From Nostoc sp. NIES-4103 (GTDB lineage Bacteria; Cyanobacteriota; Cyanobacteriia; Cyanobacteriales; Nostocaceae), in the NCBI RefSeq assembly GCF_002368335.1, contig NZ_AP018288.1, forward strand, positions 426,948 to 490,947: a stretch of 64,000 nucleotides of DNA. Direction: 5' to 3'. Below, one piece after another: positions 54,974 through 62,320 of the stretch. Made by a program: the position numbers and the translations under genes. The notes below the pieces were generated by a model, which was given only the letters and a program-made list of their open reading frames with translations, made no database searches and was not told the origin of the DNA. Position 1 is the stretch's first letter. Each line of letters begins with the position of its first letter.

Positions 54974-56171
54974 CTTCCAAGACAATCCGGCTATTGCTTA
55001 GGAGGCTCTTGGCTTTAAGAACGGAATGCCCTACCGCTCTATTTTTGATATTTATTGCTGCATTGTGGTCACGGTGAAGACTACACCCGCAATTGGGGCA
55101 ATCGTGCCAACGTTCATGCAGTTTTTTAGGAACTTTTGCCCCACATCTAGAACAATCTTGACTAGTGCCAGATGCTTTAACTGGGATAACCAACAAACCA
55201 GCATTTTCGGCTTTGTTTGTCAGGATTGACAGAAAGCTTGACCATCCGGCATCGAGTACAGACTTTGCTAGCTTAGAGCGTGAAAGTCCTTTAACATTCA
55301 AATCTTCAACAGCTATAACATCATACTTTTTAAGCAAATTATTAGCGGTTTTGAAATGAAAATCTTTGCGCTTGTCAGCAACTTTTTTGTGCTGCCTACC
55401 CAATTGTTTAACAGCTTTTAGCCTGCGTTTACTACCTGTTTTGCGCCGTGACACACGTTTTTGAATGACTCGTAAACGTTTTTGAGATTTGCGGTAATGT
55501 TGGGGGATAGGAGCTACCTCACCCTCAGCAGTTGTCAAAAACTCTTTTAGTCCAACATCAATACCTGTTATCGATTCAGGGTTAAAATCAGGCTTGATTG
55601 CTGGAACTGTGGCATCTTCTAGGCTAAGAGTTAGGTAATACCCATCGGCTTTTTTAGTTACAGATGCGGTTTTAATCTTAAAACCATCAGGAATAGGACG
55701 ATGCAGAATTACCTTAATCTTGCCAAGCATCGGAAGATTAATTAAATTACCCTGCAAACATCCATCCTTCATTTGAGGATAAGTAAAAGTTCTATAACGG
55801 TCACGAGGTTTAAACCTGGGTTTGCCACTGCGTTTACCGTTACTATCACCCTTTAAAAACCTATCAAAAGTTACCTGAACTCGCCTGACTACATCCTGTA
55901 AAACTTGCGAGTAAATCTCGCTGTAATGTGGATGGGTTTTCTTGAGTTCGGGTAAAGTTTTTTTTTGAGAATAGTAATCCGGGTTATCTCTGAATTCTGG
56001 TAAATGACAAACAAGAGGACAAGCGTTGATAGGACAACAATTTTGCTCATACCAGTTGAATCTATCAGCCAACAAGTAATTATATTGAGCGCACAACATA
56101 GACAACCATCTGTCTATTTCTGTCGCTTGTTGTTTTGTCGGGCGTAATCTGTACTGATACGTTGTCCTCAA
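54945..56171 (-). CDS. tnpB: RNA-guided nuclease TnpB of an IS605-type element
   Basis: I prefer the TTG start at 56171 (LRTTYQYRLRPTKQQ), because AGGTGGTGAT lies eight bases upstream and the family begins there. The frame is open to 56219. Motifs are complete: RuvC-I Asp in GIDVGLKEFLTT, RuvC-II Glu in IAVEDLNVKGLSRSKLA, the zinc finger CSRCGAKVPKK...CPNCGC, and RuvC-III Asp in HRDHNAAINI. TnpB cuts DNA at sites guided by RNA from the element's end and helps the element persist. The C-terminus overlaps the end hairpin. Confidence 0.92.
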   Translation of the reverse strand: MRTTYQYRLRPTKQQATEIDRWLSMLCAQYNYLLADRFNWYEQNCCPINACPLVCHLPEFRDNPDYYSQKKTLPELKKTHPHYSEIYSQVLQDVVRRVQVTFDRFLKGDSNGKRSGKPRFKPRDRYRTFTYPQMKDGCLQGNLINLPMLGKIKVILHRPIPDGFKIKTASVTKKADGYYLTLSLEDATVPAIKPDFNPESITGIDVGLKEFLTTAEGEVAPIPQHYRKSQKRLRVIQKRVSRRKTGSKRRLKAVKQLGRQHKKVADKRKDFHFKTANNLLKKYDVIAVEDLNVKGLSRSKLAKSVLDAGWSSFLSILTNKAENAGLLVIPVKASGTSQDCSRCGAKVPKKLHERWHDCPNCGCSLHRDHNAAINIKNRAVGHSVLKAKSLLSNSRIVLEAYTYHEVEV

Positions 56172-56245
56172 CTGTTTATCACCACCTTTGTAAATCAGTG
56201 CTAGGTTTTTAGTATACACTGATTTTTATTGAAGTCTACAATCCA

Positions 56246-56659
56246 ATGAAAAATGACTTTGTTTCCAAAGGGAGGTCTGTTAGTGACCTGAAAGTCCACC
56301 TTGTTTTAACAACAAAATACAGGCGTAGAGCGTTTAACACAGCAATGTTAGAACGCTTGCACACTATCTTTGAAGAGTTATTAGTAAAGTGGGATTGCAA
56401 GCTTGTTGAGTTCAACGGTGAAGATAATCACATACATCTTCTATTCCAATATCATCCTGACCTAGAACTTAGTAAGTTGGTCAATAACTTAAAGTCTATT
56501 TCCTCTAGAAAATTGAGACAAGAATTTTTTGAACATTTAAAAACTTTTTATAGTAAAGATGTTTTTTGGAATGGTTCTTATTTTATTGCTAGTTGTGGGG
56601 GTGTTACCGTTTCAACTTTGAAAAAATACATTGAAAATCAGCAACAACCAGAAGATTAA
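56246..56659 (+). CDS. tnpA: IS200/IS605-type Y1 transposase
   Basis: The 137-residue protein has the single-strand transposase fold: VHLVLTTKYRRRAFN at the start, the HUH metal site in NHIHLLFQYHP, and the nucleophile Tyr in TLKKYIENQ near the end. All active-site parts are present, so mobility is plausible. It diverges from tnpB with 26-74 bases between, as in IS605. Confidence 0.92.
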   Translation: MKNDFVSKGRSVSDLKVHLVLTTKYRRRAFNTAMLERLHTIFEELLVKWDCKLVEFNGEDNHIHLLFQYHPDLELSKLVNNLKSISSRKLRQEFFEHLKTFYSKDVFWNGSYFIASCGGVTVSTLKKYIENQQQPED

Positions 56660-56747
56660 GAATTGTTCGTTTCCTCCATGTTCCCTTCCCTCGCCTATCG
56701 GCATTGGTCAGGGAACTGTCGTCAACACACAAACGCCATTCATCTCA

Positions 56748-56773
56748 TCACTTACCGCGATAGCGGTAAGTGA
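56748..56773 (+). repeat. Subterminal hairpin at the tnpA end
   Basis: TCACTTACCGC pairs perfectly with GCGGTAAGTGA, with loop GATA, about 90 bases after the tnpA stop. It fits the second end of the element. Confidence 0.65.
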
Positions 56774-56857
56774 GAGGCTTCTGTCAGTTCAAGCTAAATG
56801 TGGTTTAGCTTATAAGTTTCTAAATTACAAATTACGAATCAGCTCTTAGCGGGTGGG

Positions 56858-57292
56858 TTATTGCAGCAAAGGAGTTGTGTTGTTACCGTTAGTTGATGCA
56901 TTGGCAATTGCAGCTTGAGCAGGTTGAGGGGTAAGAATTGCTGTCACTGAAGTAACTTTTGTAGCTTGTTTACTTCGTCTTCGATTAGAGCCGCCAGCCT
57001 TGGAATACTCTATACTGTTTTTGCCGTAGACAGTTGCAACTCCACTTAGCATTCGTTCAGACATTTCCGAGAGGGCTTTATCCATCTGGGTGATTGTTTT
57101 ACGCGATTCTTCAAGATTAGACACCAGCGTGTTATGAGCTTCTAGCACCGCACGGGTAGTATTAATTAGGTGGCTGTAGGCTTCAATACTTAACCCATGT
57201 CCTAAATCCAGATTTTCATTAATGGATTTAAGCAAGGCGATACGAAGTTGGGCTTTGTCAATAGCAGCAGAACTACGAGTTCTTAGAGACAT
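56858..57292 (-). CDS. Hypothetical helical protein
   Basis: The protein has 144 residues. Residues 10-85 are helical and polar with heptad-like spacing (LRIALLKSINENLDLGHGLSIEAYSHLINTTRAVLEAHNTLV). A basic patch SNRRRSKQATK and a low-complexity Ala/Thr/Asn tail follow. I recognise no family. The codon use and reasonable ribosome-binding AAAAAAGGATA support a real gene. Confidence 0.55.
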   Translation of the reverse strand: MSLRTRSSAAIDKAQLRIALLKSINENLDLGHGLSIEAYSHLINTTRAVLEAHNTLVSNLEESRKTITQMDKALSEMSERMLSGVATVYGKNSIEYSKAGGSNRRRSKQATKVTSVTAILTPQPAQAAIANASTNGNNTTPLLQ

Positions 57293-57490
57293 GAGATATC
57301 CTTTTTTAATAATCCTTTTTTCAACATAGTGGAGTATGCTTGAGGCTGAGATGGGTAGTTTTGTGGATTTATTTCATTAAAAGTTCAACGACGTAATTAC
57401 GAGATTGTCTGTGTTTTTACTCATTTTTTATATCGATTTGTTGTTGAAGAATAAGTGCAATCAGCAACAGGAATAGCTGAAATAACAATT

Positions 57491-57645
57491 GCGATCGCAA
57501 AAGCTATAACTGCGATCACAAAAACTGTAACTGCGATCACAAAAACTGTAAATGCGATCGCAAAAACTGTAAATGCGATCGCAAAAGCTATAAATGCGAT
57601 CGCAAAAGCTGTAAATGCGATCGCAAAAGCTGTAAATGCGATCGC
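57491..57645. repeat. 21-base minisatellite containing HIP1
   Basis: Seven complete 21-base units and the start of an eighth follow the pattern GCGATCGCAAAARCTRTAAAT. Units two and three have GCGATCAC in place of the HIP1 octamer GCGATCGC. The array is flanked by ACAATTGC on both sides. It lies within the tail of the decayed Rpn gene. The frame read through it (ITIAIAKAI...) follows from the 21-base period and is not evidence of a protein. Confidence 0.9.
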
Positions 57646-57737
57646 TGATATAACAATTGCAGTCGAATTACCCCCCTTAATCTCCCCTTTATAAGGGGGG
57701 AAACAAGAAAAATTCGGTTCTCTGTGATAAAGGGGAA

Positions 57738-58306
57738 TATTGCTGAATCTTGCTCCCAGATGCGGATAACTTGATAACGATGAATTGTGACTTCACTGAC
57801 ATATTCTGTGGTCAAGGCGATTTCATCATTAGTTGGTTGTAAGAATATCACTATTCAGATCTTGCACCATTACCTGAGTACGCCTTGAACTTAAGTTCAA
57901 GGCTTATAGCTAAACTCCGTTAAAACGGACTAAAATTTATGTCTAGTAAGCTTTAGCTTACTTGAGCTATGAGCCAAGAAATAAATTTCTTGGCGGTAAA
58001 TTGGGCAGATGCAAGATTTGAGACTACCTGCGTCACTGGAACTTGATATTGACGTGTTAATCTGACGTAATAATCTAGCATTCGCAGTCCAATGGGGGTT
58101 TTGGATTTAACTGTAGTTTGAAATTCTACGTGTAAAATCCGATTTTCTGTTTGCAAGAATGTCACAGAATCGGCGCGAATTGGTTCAATGCTCAATTCGG
58201 TTTTTAAGATTTTAATTTGGCGTGGTTCTTGATTCAATAACCAGCGAATAAAATTACGGGGATATTTTTCAACGAGGACTTTACACAGGCTGTCGTATTC
58301 TGCCAT
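57738..58306 (-). pseudogene. Decayed Rpn-type nuclease gene split by a small element
   Basis: The 5' part (MAEYDSLCKVLVEKYPRNFIRWLL...YQVPVTQVV) and 3' part (MIFLQPTNDEIALTTEYVSEVTIHRYQVIRIWEQD) match consecutive segments of the intact paralogue at 53810-54658. Between them lies a 159-base palindromic element. Homology stops after RIWEQDS, and the rest is replaced by repeats, including the HIP1 minisatellite. The C-terminal half is missing. Confidence 0.85.
57859..58017. mobile_element. Palindromic miniature element inserted in the Rpn copy
   Basis: The ends ATCTTGCACC and GATGCAAGAT form imperfect terminal inverted repeats. Three internal hairpins are visible: 57882-57903 (GCCTTGAACTT and its complement), TCCGTT/AACGGA, and 57973-57994 (GCCAAGAA...TTCTTGGC). 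It separates codons that are adjacent in the intact paralogue, so an insertion is clear. A short TAGT-type target duplication is possible. Confidence 0.75.
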
Positions 58307-58462
58307 CTAGAGATTTATGTACTTTTGTATTGGCATAAGTTGGCTGATAACAAACCTAAATATTATCCTATAAAAGGGGAGAGGGATAGCAAATAAGCGC
58401 TGATGACTGACCACTAGCAACTGACCACTGACAACTGACAACTAACAACTAACAACTAACAA

Positions 58463-59173
58463 ATGACAAAAATTATTCGTTTAGAAAATATCTTTAAAGT
58501 TTACGGCAGTGGTGAAACCGAAGTCAAAGCACTGAATGATGTGAATTTGATTATCGACGAAGGCGAATATTGTTCAATTATGGGGCCTTCTGGTTCGGGT
58601 AAATCCACAGCCATGAATATTATCGGTTGTCTAGACCGTCCCAGTGACGGACATTATTATCTAGATAACATCGACGTGGCACAAATGAACGATAAAGATT
58701 TGGCACACATTCGTAACAAGAAATTGGGGTTTGTGTTTCAACAATTCCATTTGTTACCCCAACTCACAGCATTAGAAAACGTGATGTTACCCATGGTGTA
58801 TGCTAACATCGACCCAGCCGAAAGACGCGATCGCGCCGCAGAAGCTTTGATCAAAGTCGGTTTAGAAAAGCGTCTCAACAACAAACCAACGCAACTATCA
58901 GGAGGACAACAACAAAGGGTAGCGATCGCCCGTGCCATTGTCAACCGTCCCGTCGTCCTCTTAGCCGATGAACCCACCGGTGCCCTTGATTCTCGCACAA
59001 CACAAGAAGTATTAGATATCTTCACCGAACTTAATAGTAGTGGAATCACAGTTGTCATGGTTACTCATGAAGTAGAAGTCGCCCGTCAAACAGGGCGCAT
59101 AGTTTGGTTCCGCGACGGTCAAGTGGTACATTCAAACTTGACTCCAGCCGACTTGAATCACTTAGCCGCATAA
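58463..59173 (+). CDS. ABC transporter ATPase, MacB/DevA type
   Basis: The 236-residue protein is a complete ATPase: Walker A MGPSGSGKST, Q loop FVFQQFHLLPQL, signature LSGGQQQRVAIARAI, Walker B VVLLADEPTGALD, and the H loop MVTHE. The LolD/MacB/DevA subgroup normally works with a permease and a periplasmic adaptor. Neither is in this window next to it, because a decayed nuclease gene lies upstream. The CHAT gene starts 17 bases after its stop codon, so the two are probably co-transcribed. The ATPase may serve a permease encoded elsewhere. Confidence 0.9.
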   Translation: MTKIIRLENIFKVYGSGETEVKALNDVNLIIDEGEYCSIMGPSGSGKSTAMNIIGCLDRPSDGHYYLDNIDVAQMNDKDLAHIRNKKLGFVFQQFHLLPQLTALENVMLPMVYANIDPAERRDRAAEALIKVGLEKRLNNKPTQLSGGQQQRVAIARAIVNRPVVLLADEPTGALDSRTTQEVLDIFTELNSSGITVVMVTHEVEVARQTGRIVWFRDGQVVHSNLTPADLNHLAA

Positions 59174-59190
59174 CAAAATCAATAAAAATA

Positions 59191-59931
59191 GTGAAAAAAA
59201 TTTTAATACTATCAGCTAATCCCAAGGATACAAATAAATTGCGCTTGGATGAAGAAATACGGGAAATCCAAGCATCACTGAAACGCGCCAAAAAACGAGA
59301 TCAGTTTGAAATTGTCACTGAGTGGGCTGTACGAGTTGAAGACTTACGTCGTGCATTGTTAGACCATGAACCAACGATTGTTCATTTTTCCGGTCATGGT
59401 TCAGGAAGTAATGGCTTAATTCTAGAGAATCAGTCAGGACAAATGCAGCTGGTGAGTACAGAATCTTTAGCTAGGCTATTTAAATTTTTTCATAGCAAAA
59501 TTGAGTGTATTTTACTCAACGCCTGCTATTCAGAAGCTCAAGCACAAGCAATTCACCAACACATTGACTATGTGATTGGCATGAATCAGACAATTGGCGA
59601 TGTAGCTGCGATCGCATTTGCCATTGGATTTTATGATGCTTTAGGTGCTGGGCATAACTATGAAGATTGTTTTGAAATCGGCTGTGCTTCAGTTGACTTA
59701 GAAGGAATTCCCCAATCAGAAATCCCGGTCATCAAAGTTAAATCACAATCTTCTAATCACGATCAAAAGACAGAACAGCAAACAAATCCAGCCGATACAC
59801 CGCCTGGAGAATCTCCAGTTTCCGAAAAAAACAACATTCCTGCAAGTAATACAGCCACTCAAACCGCAGGTGATAACGCGGTTATGTTTGGAAACATTGG
59901 ACAGGTAGGGAATATCAACCTTCAGCGATAG
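59191..59931 (+). CDS. CHAT-domain caspase-like protease with a C-terminal tag peptide
   Basis: The GTG start at 59191 gives MKKILILSANPKDTNKLRLDEEIREI, the usual start of this CHAT group. The product has 246 residues. The CHAT domain spans about 3-182, with the catalytic His69 in VHFSGHGSGSNG and Cys112 in ILLNACYSEAQA. A polar, Pro/Ser/Thr-rich linker (about 185-225) leads to the end peptide AGDNAVMFGNIGQVGNIN (226-243). Almost the same peptide begins the NB-ARC protein encoded nine bases downstream. By analogy with known NLR-effector pairs, it is probably the executioner of a suicide or defence response, silent until its tag is seeded. Confidence 0.9.
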   Translation: MKKILILSANPKDTNKLRLDEEIREIQASLKRAKKRDQFEIVTEWAVRVEDLRRALLDHEPTIVHFSGHGSGSNGLILENQSGQMQLVSTESLARLFKFFHSKIECILLNACYSEAQAQAIHQHIDYVIGMNQTIGDVAAIAFAIGFYDALGAGHNYEDCFEIGCASVDLEGIPQSEIPVIKVKSQSSNHDQKTEQQTNPADTPPGESPVSEKNNIPASNTATQTAGDNAVMFGNIGQVGNINLQR

Positions 59932-59940
59932 GAGTGAGTA

Positions 59941-62205
59941 ATGACCAACACCATTTCCCAGTCTGCTGGTGATAACGCTATTTTGTTCGGCAGTATTGGT
60001 CAAGTAGGAACTATCAACATTCTCAAACTTGACCCAACAGTCGGGGGGAAAGTCAGCATCGCCCCGTTTGAAAATCAACTCCCTCCCAAGCTGCGCCCCC
60101 TCCCCATTGTCCTACCTCCTCGTGCGTTTCCGTTGTTACTCGGTCGTCGGGAAGAAGTGAAAGTAGCCCTTGATGCCTTGCCTTATGACCAATCAGTAGA
60201 ATTTTATGGTTTGGCGGGCATAGGAAAGACAGTGCTGGCAAGATACTTAGCTCATCATCCCTCAATTACTCCTGCCTTCGGTGACGGTATTATTTATCAT
60301 CACTGTACCCGCCAGGAGCCAGTATCAGATTTACTACAAATTCTCTTTCATGGTTTCTATGAAAGTAGCATCACCTTTAAACCTCCAGATATCGAAATTC
60401 GCCAGGCTCTCAAAGATAAAAAAGCTCTCATTGTGTTAGATGGGGCGAGGTTGACGCGAGAAGAAGTACAAGGTATAGTTTACGACCTGCCAAGCTTTAC
60501 ATTCCTTTTTACTTCCTTAGAGCGGCAACTTTGGGGCGAAGGACATCCTGTAGGACTGGGCGGACTGGCTGTAAATGATGCTGTATCCCTAGTAGCACGG
60601 GAATTAGGGCATACTCTAAGTGCAGAAGAACATCAAAGTGCTGAGGCACTCTGCACAGCTTTAGAGGGTCATCCACTACGGATTCTTCAAGCTGTAGCAC
60701 TGGTGAGAGAGGAAAATCTTTCTTTAAGTGCGATCGCTCAAAAATTCACAACTATTACCAACAATGCCTGGACTGAACAACTGCTGTCTTCTTTAAAAAA
60801 GCCCCAGCGTATCATTTTAGTATTGCTAGCTGCTTTAGGCGCAAATATTGCTTTGGGGGCAGAACGGATTGCAGATTTAACTGAACTTGCCGAAGTGAAG
60901 CCTCTGCTCGATACATTGCTTCGACGCAACTTAATAGAAGTAGATGGTGAACGTTACAGCCTTGCCAGTTCTTTAGTTGAAGATTTACAGCAAAACTCAG
61001 ACATCACAACTTGGATGGAACGTGCTGTCACCTACTTTACTCATTTGATACCACAACATCAGGGAATATCAGGAAGTTTAGTAGAAGAATCTGATGCCAT
61101 TCTTCAGGTTGTAGAATGGGCTATTGGGGTTGGTCGCTGGTCGGATGTGCTGACTTTGGGGAAAGCCATAGAAGGCGGTCTGGCTTTGAGCGGTAAATGG
61201 GGCACATGGGAAAACTTATTGAAATGTATACTTGAAGCGGCACGTATCACAGGTAATCAGGCAGCTGAAGCCTTTGCCTTGCATCAATTAGGTACTCGCG
61301 CCCTTTGCTTAAATCAGATTACAGAAGCTCAAACTTATTTAACCCAAGCTCTACGCATCAGGGAATCATTAAACGATCAAGCCGGGATAGAAGTAACCAA
61401 CCATAATCTCCAGTTTCTCTCAAATCCCCCCTTACCACCAGATCAAGAGCCTCAGCACGAGTTGGTTGATAATTCAAATCCAGCAGATGTTCCACCTTTA
61501 ATTAGATTAGGTAGTATTTTTACAATATTCCTTTTAGGTGGATTAGGAATTTGGTTAATCTTGCCTTTGTTTATACCAAGAGAAAAACCAGAGGAGCCTT
61601 TTGTTACAGGTTCCTCCACGCCGACACTGACACCAACGCCGATACCCACGCCGATACCAACGCCGACACTAACACCCACGCCAATACCAACGCCAACACC
61701 TACGTCGATACCAACACCCACGCCAATACCAACACCAACACCCACGCCAATACCAACACCGACACCCACACCAACACCCACGCCGACACCGACACCAACA
61801 CCAACGCCAACACCCACGCCAACACCAACACCAACACCAACGCCGACACCAACACCCACACCAACACCAACATCAATTTTTCCAGTTTCTCCAATACTCA
61901 AGTCTCTTGTACTATCCACAACAAAAGCTTATCGAGATGAGGTTGTCAGGGGGACAATCACTCTCAATAAAGTTTTTCCCTCTGAACGTATTCAGATCAA
62001 TATTGAGAGTAGCGATCCTTTTCTTGTACCTAAACAAACTATTTCCATCCCAGCCGGAAAAATTTCAGCCCCATTCGAGTTTAAAGTAAATAAAGACCTG
62101 AGACCGGGTGAAACCAGTGATACAGTCATAGTAGTAGATATTATTGCTTCATACCGTACAGAAAAACTTCCATCACAAAAATTGACAGTACGAATTTTTG
62201 GCTAA
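59941..62205 (+). CDS. NB-ARC STAND protein with N-terminal tag, TPR, membrane helix and Pro-Thr stalk
   Basis: The protein has 754 residues. The tag peptide AGDNAILFGSIGQVGTIN lies at 9-26. The NB-ARC domain (about 60-360) has Walker A GLAGIGKT (90-97), Walker B ALIVLDGA and the sensor TFLFTSLERQLW. A winged helix (about 290-360) and TPR-like helices (about 395-500) follow. A membrane helix lies at about 527-548, then a Pro-Thr repeat stalk (about 565-645) and a beta-rich Calx-beta/Ig-like end domain (about 650-754). The NB-ARC part should face the cytosol and the end domain the outside. It is the likely sensor partner of the CHAT protease. Confidence 0.9.
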   Translation: MTNTISQSAGDNAILFGSIGQVGTINILKLDPTVGGKVSIAPFENQLPPKLRPLPIVLPPRAFPLLLGRREEVKVALDALPYDQSVEFYGLAGIGKTVLARYLAHHPSITPAFGDGIIYHHCTRQEPVSDLLQILFHGFYESSITFKPPDIEIRQALKDKKALIVLDGARLTREEVQGIVYDLPSFTFLFTSLERQLWGEGHPVGLGGLAVNDAVSLVARELGHTLSAEEHQSAEALCTALEGHPLRILQAVALVREENLSLSAIAQKFTTITNNAWTEQLLSSLKKPQRIILVLLAALGANIALGAERIADLTELAEVKPLLDTLLRRNLIEVDGERYSLASSLVEDLQQNSDITTWMERAVTYFTHLIPQHQGISGSLVEESDAILQVVEWAIGVGRWSDVLTLGKAIEGGLALSGKWGTWENLLKCILEAARITGNQAAEAFALHQLGTRALCLNQITEAQTYLTQALRIRESLNDQAGIEVTNHNLQFLSNPPLPPDQEPQHELVDNSNPADVPPLIRLGSIFTIFLLGGLGIWLILPLFIPREKPEEPFVTGSSTPTLTPTPIPTPIPTPTLTPTPIPTPTPTSIPTPTPIPTPTPTPIPTPTPTPTPTPTPTPTPTPTPTPTPTPTPTPTPTPTPTPTSIFPVSPILKSLVLSTTKAYRDEVVRGTITLNKVFPSERIQINIESSDPFLVPKQTISIPAGKISAPFEFKVNKDLRPGETSDTVIVVDIIASYRTEKLPSQKLTVRIFG
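61613..61873 (+). repeat. Six-base repeat coding the Pro-Thr stalk
   Basis: About 40 units of the type CCNACN encode alternating Thr-Pro with a few Ile/Ser changes. Gain or loss of whole units keeps the frame and would alter only stalk length. Confidence 0.85.
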
Positions 62206-62251
62206 TATCATGTCCGGTTAATTAGTTATAATTCCCACAATCATTGCACCC
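62205..62251 (+). repeat. Dispersed repeat, copy 2 (first copy at 22588)
   Basis: The core GTCCGGTTAATTAGTTATAA and flanking bases match 22588-22634. It starts at the NB-ARC stop codon and is followed by a CCCCCCTTACC/GGGGGG-type inverted tract up to the next gene. Confidence 0.65.
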
Positions 62252-62320
62252 CCCTACCCCCCTCTGTCCCCCCTTACCAAGGGGGGATGAAAGGGGGGTA
62301 AGCGTAGCTAAAGTTTGACG

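Larger units (their letters stand above)
54944..56773. mobile_element. IS605-type element with divergent tnpA and tnpB
   Basis: A Y1 transposase gene (plus) and a tnpB gene (minus) are divergent, and both ends carry hairpins instead of inverted repeats. The left hairpin (54944-54973) has one bulged T, as in the subterminal hairpins bound by IS200/IS605 TnpA. The right one (56748-56773) is an 11-bp stem with loop GATA. Cut sites lie a little outside these hairpins, so the exact ends are uncertain. Confidence 0.8.

Noticed and set aside
57491..57645. Possible CRISPR array
   Set aside because: The units are directly tandem without unique spacers, and no cas genes are near.
57455..57694. Frame of repeating Ala-Ile-Ala-Lys residues over the HIP1 array
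   Set aside because: The 21-base period keeps any frame open. It lacks a ribosome-binding site and lies inside a pseudogene tail.
61452..61919. Long minus-strand frame of Gly-Val repeats opposite the Pro-Thr stalk
   Set aside because: It is the mirror of the six-base repeat on the plus strand. It lies inside the NB-ARC gene and has no protein-like composition outside the repeat.
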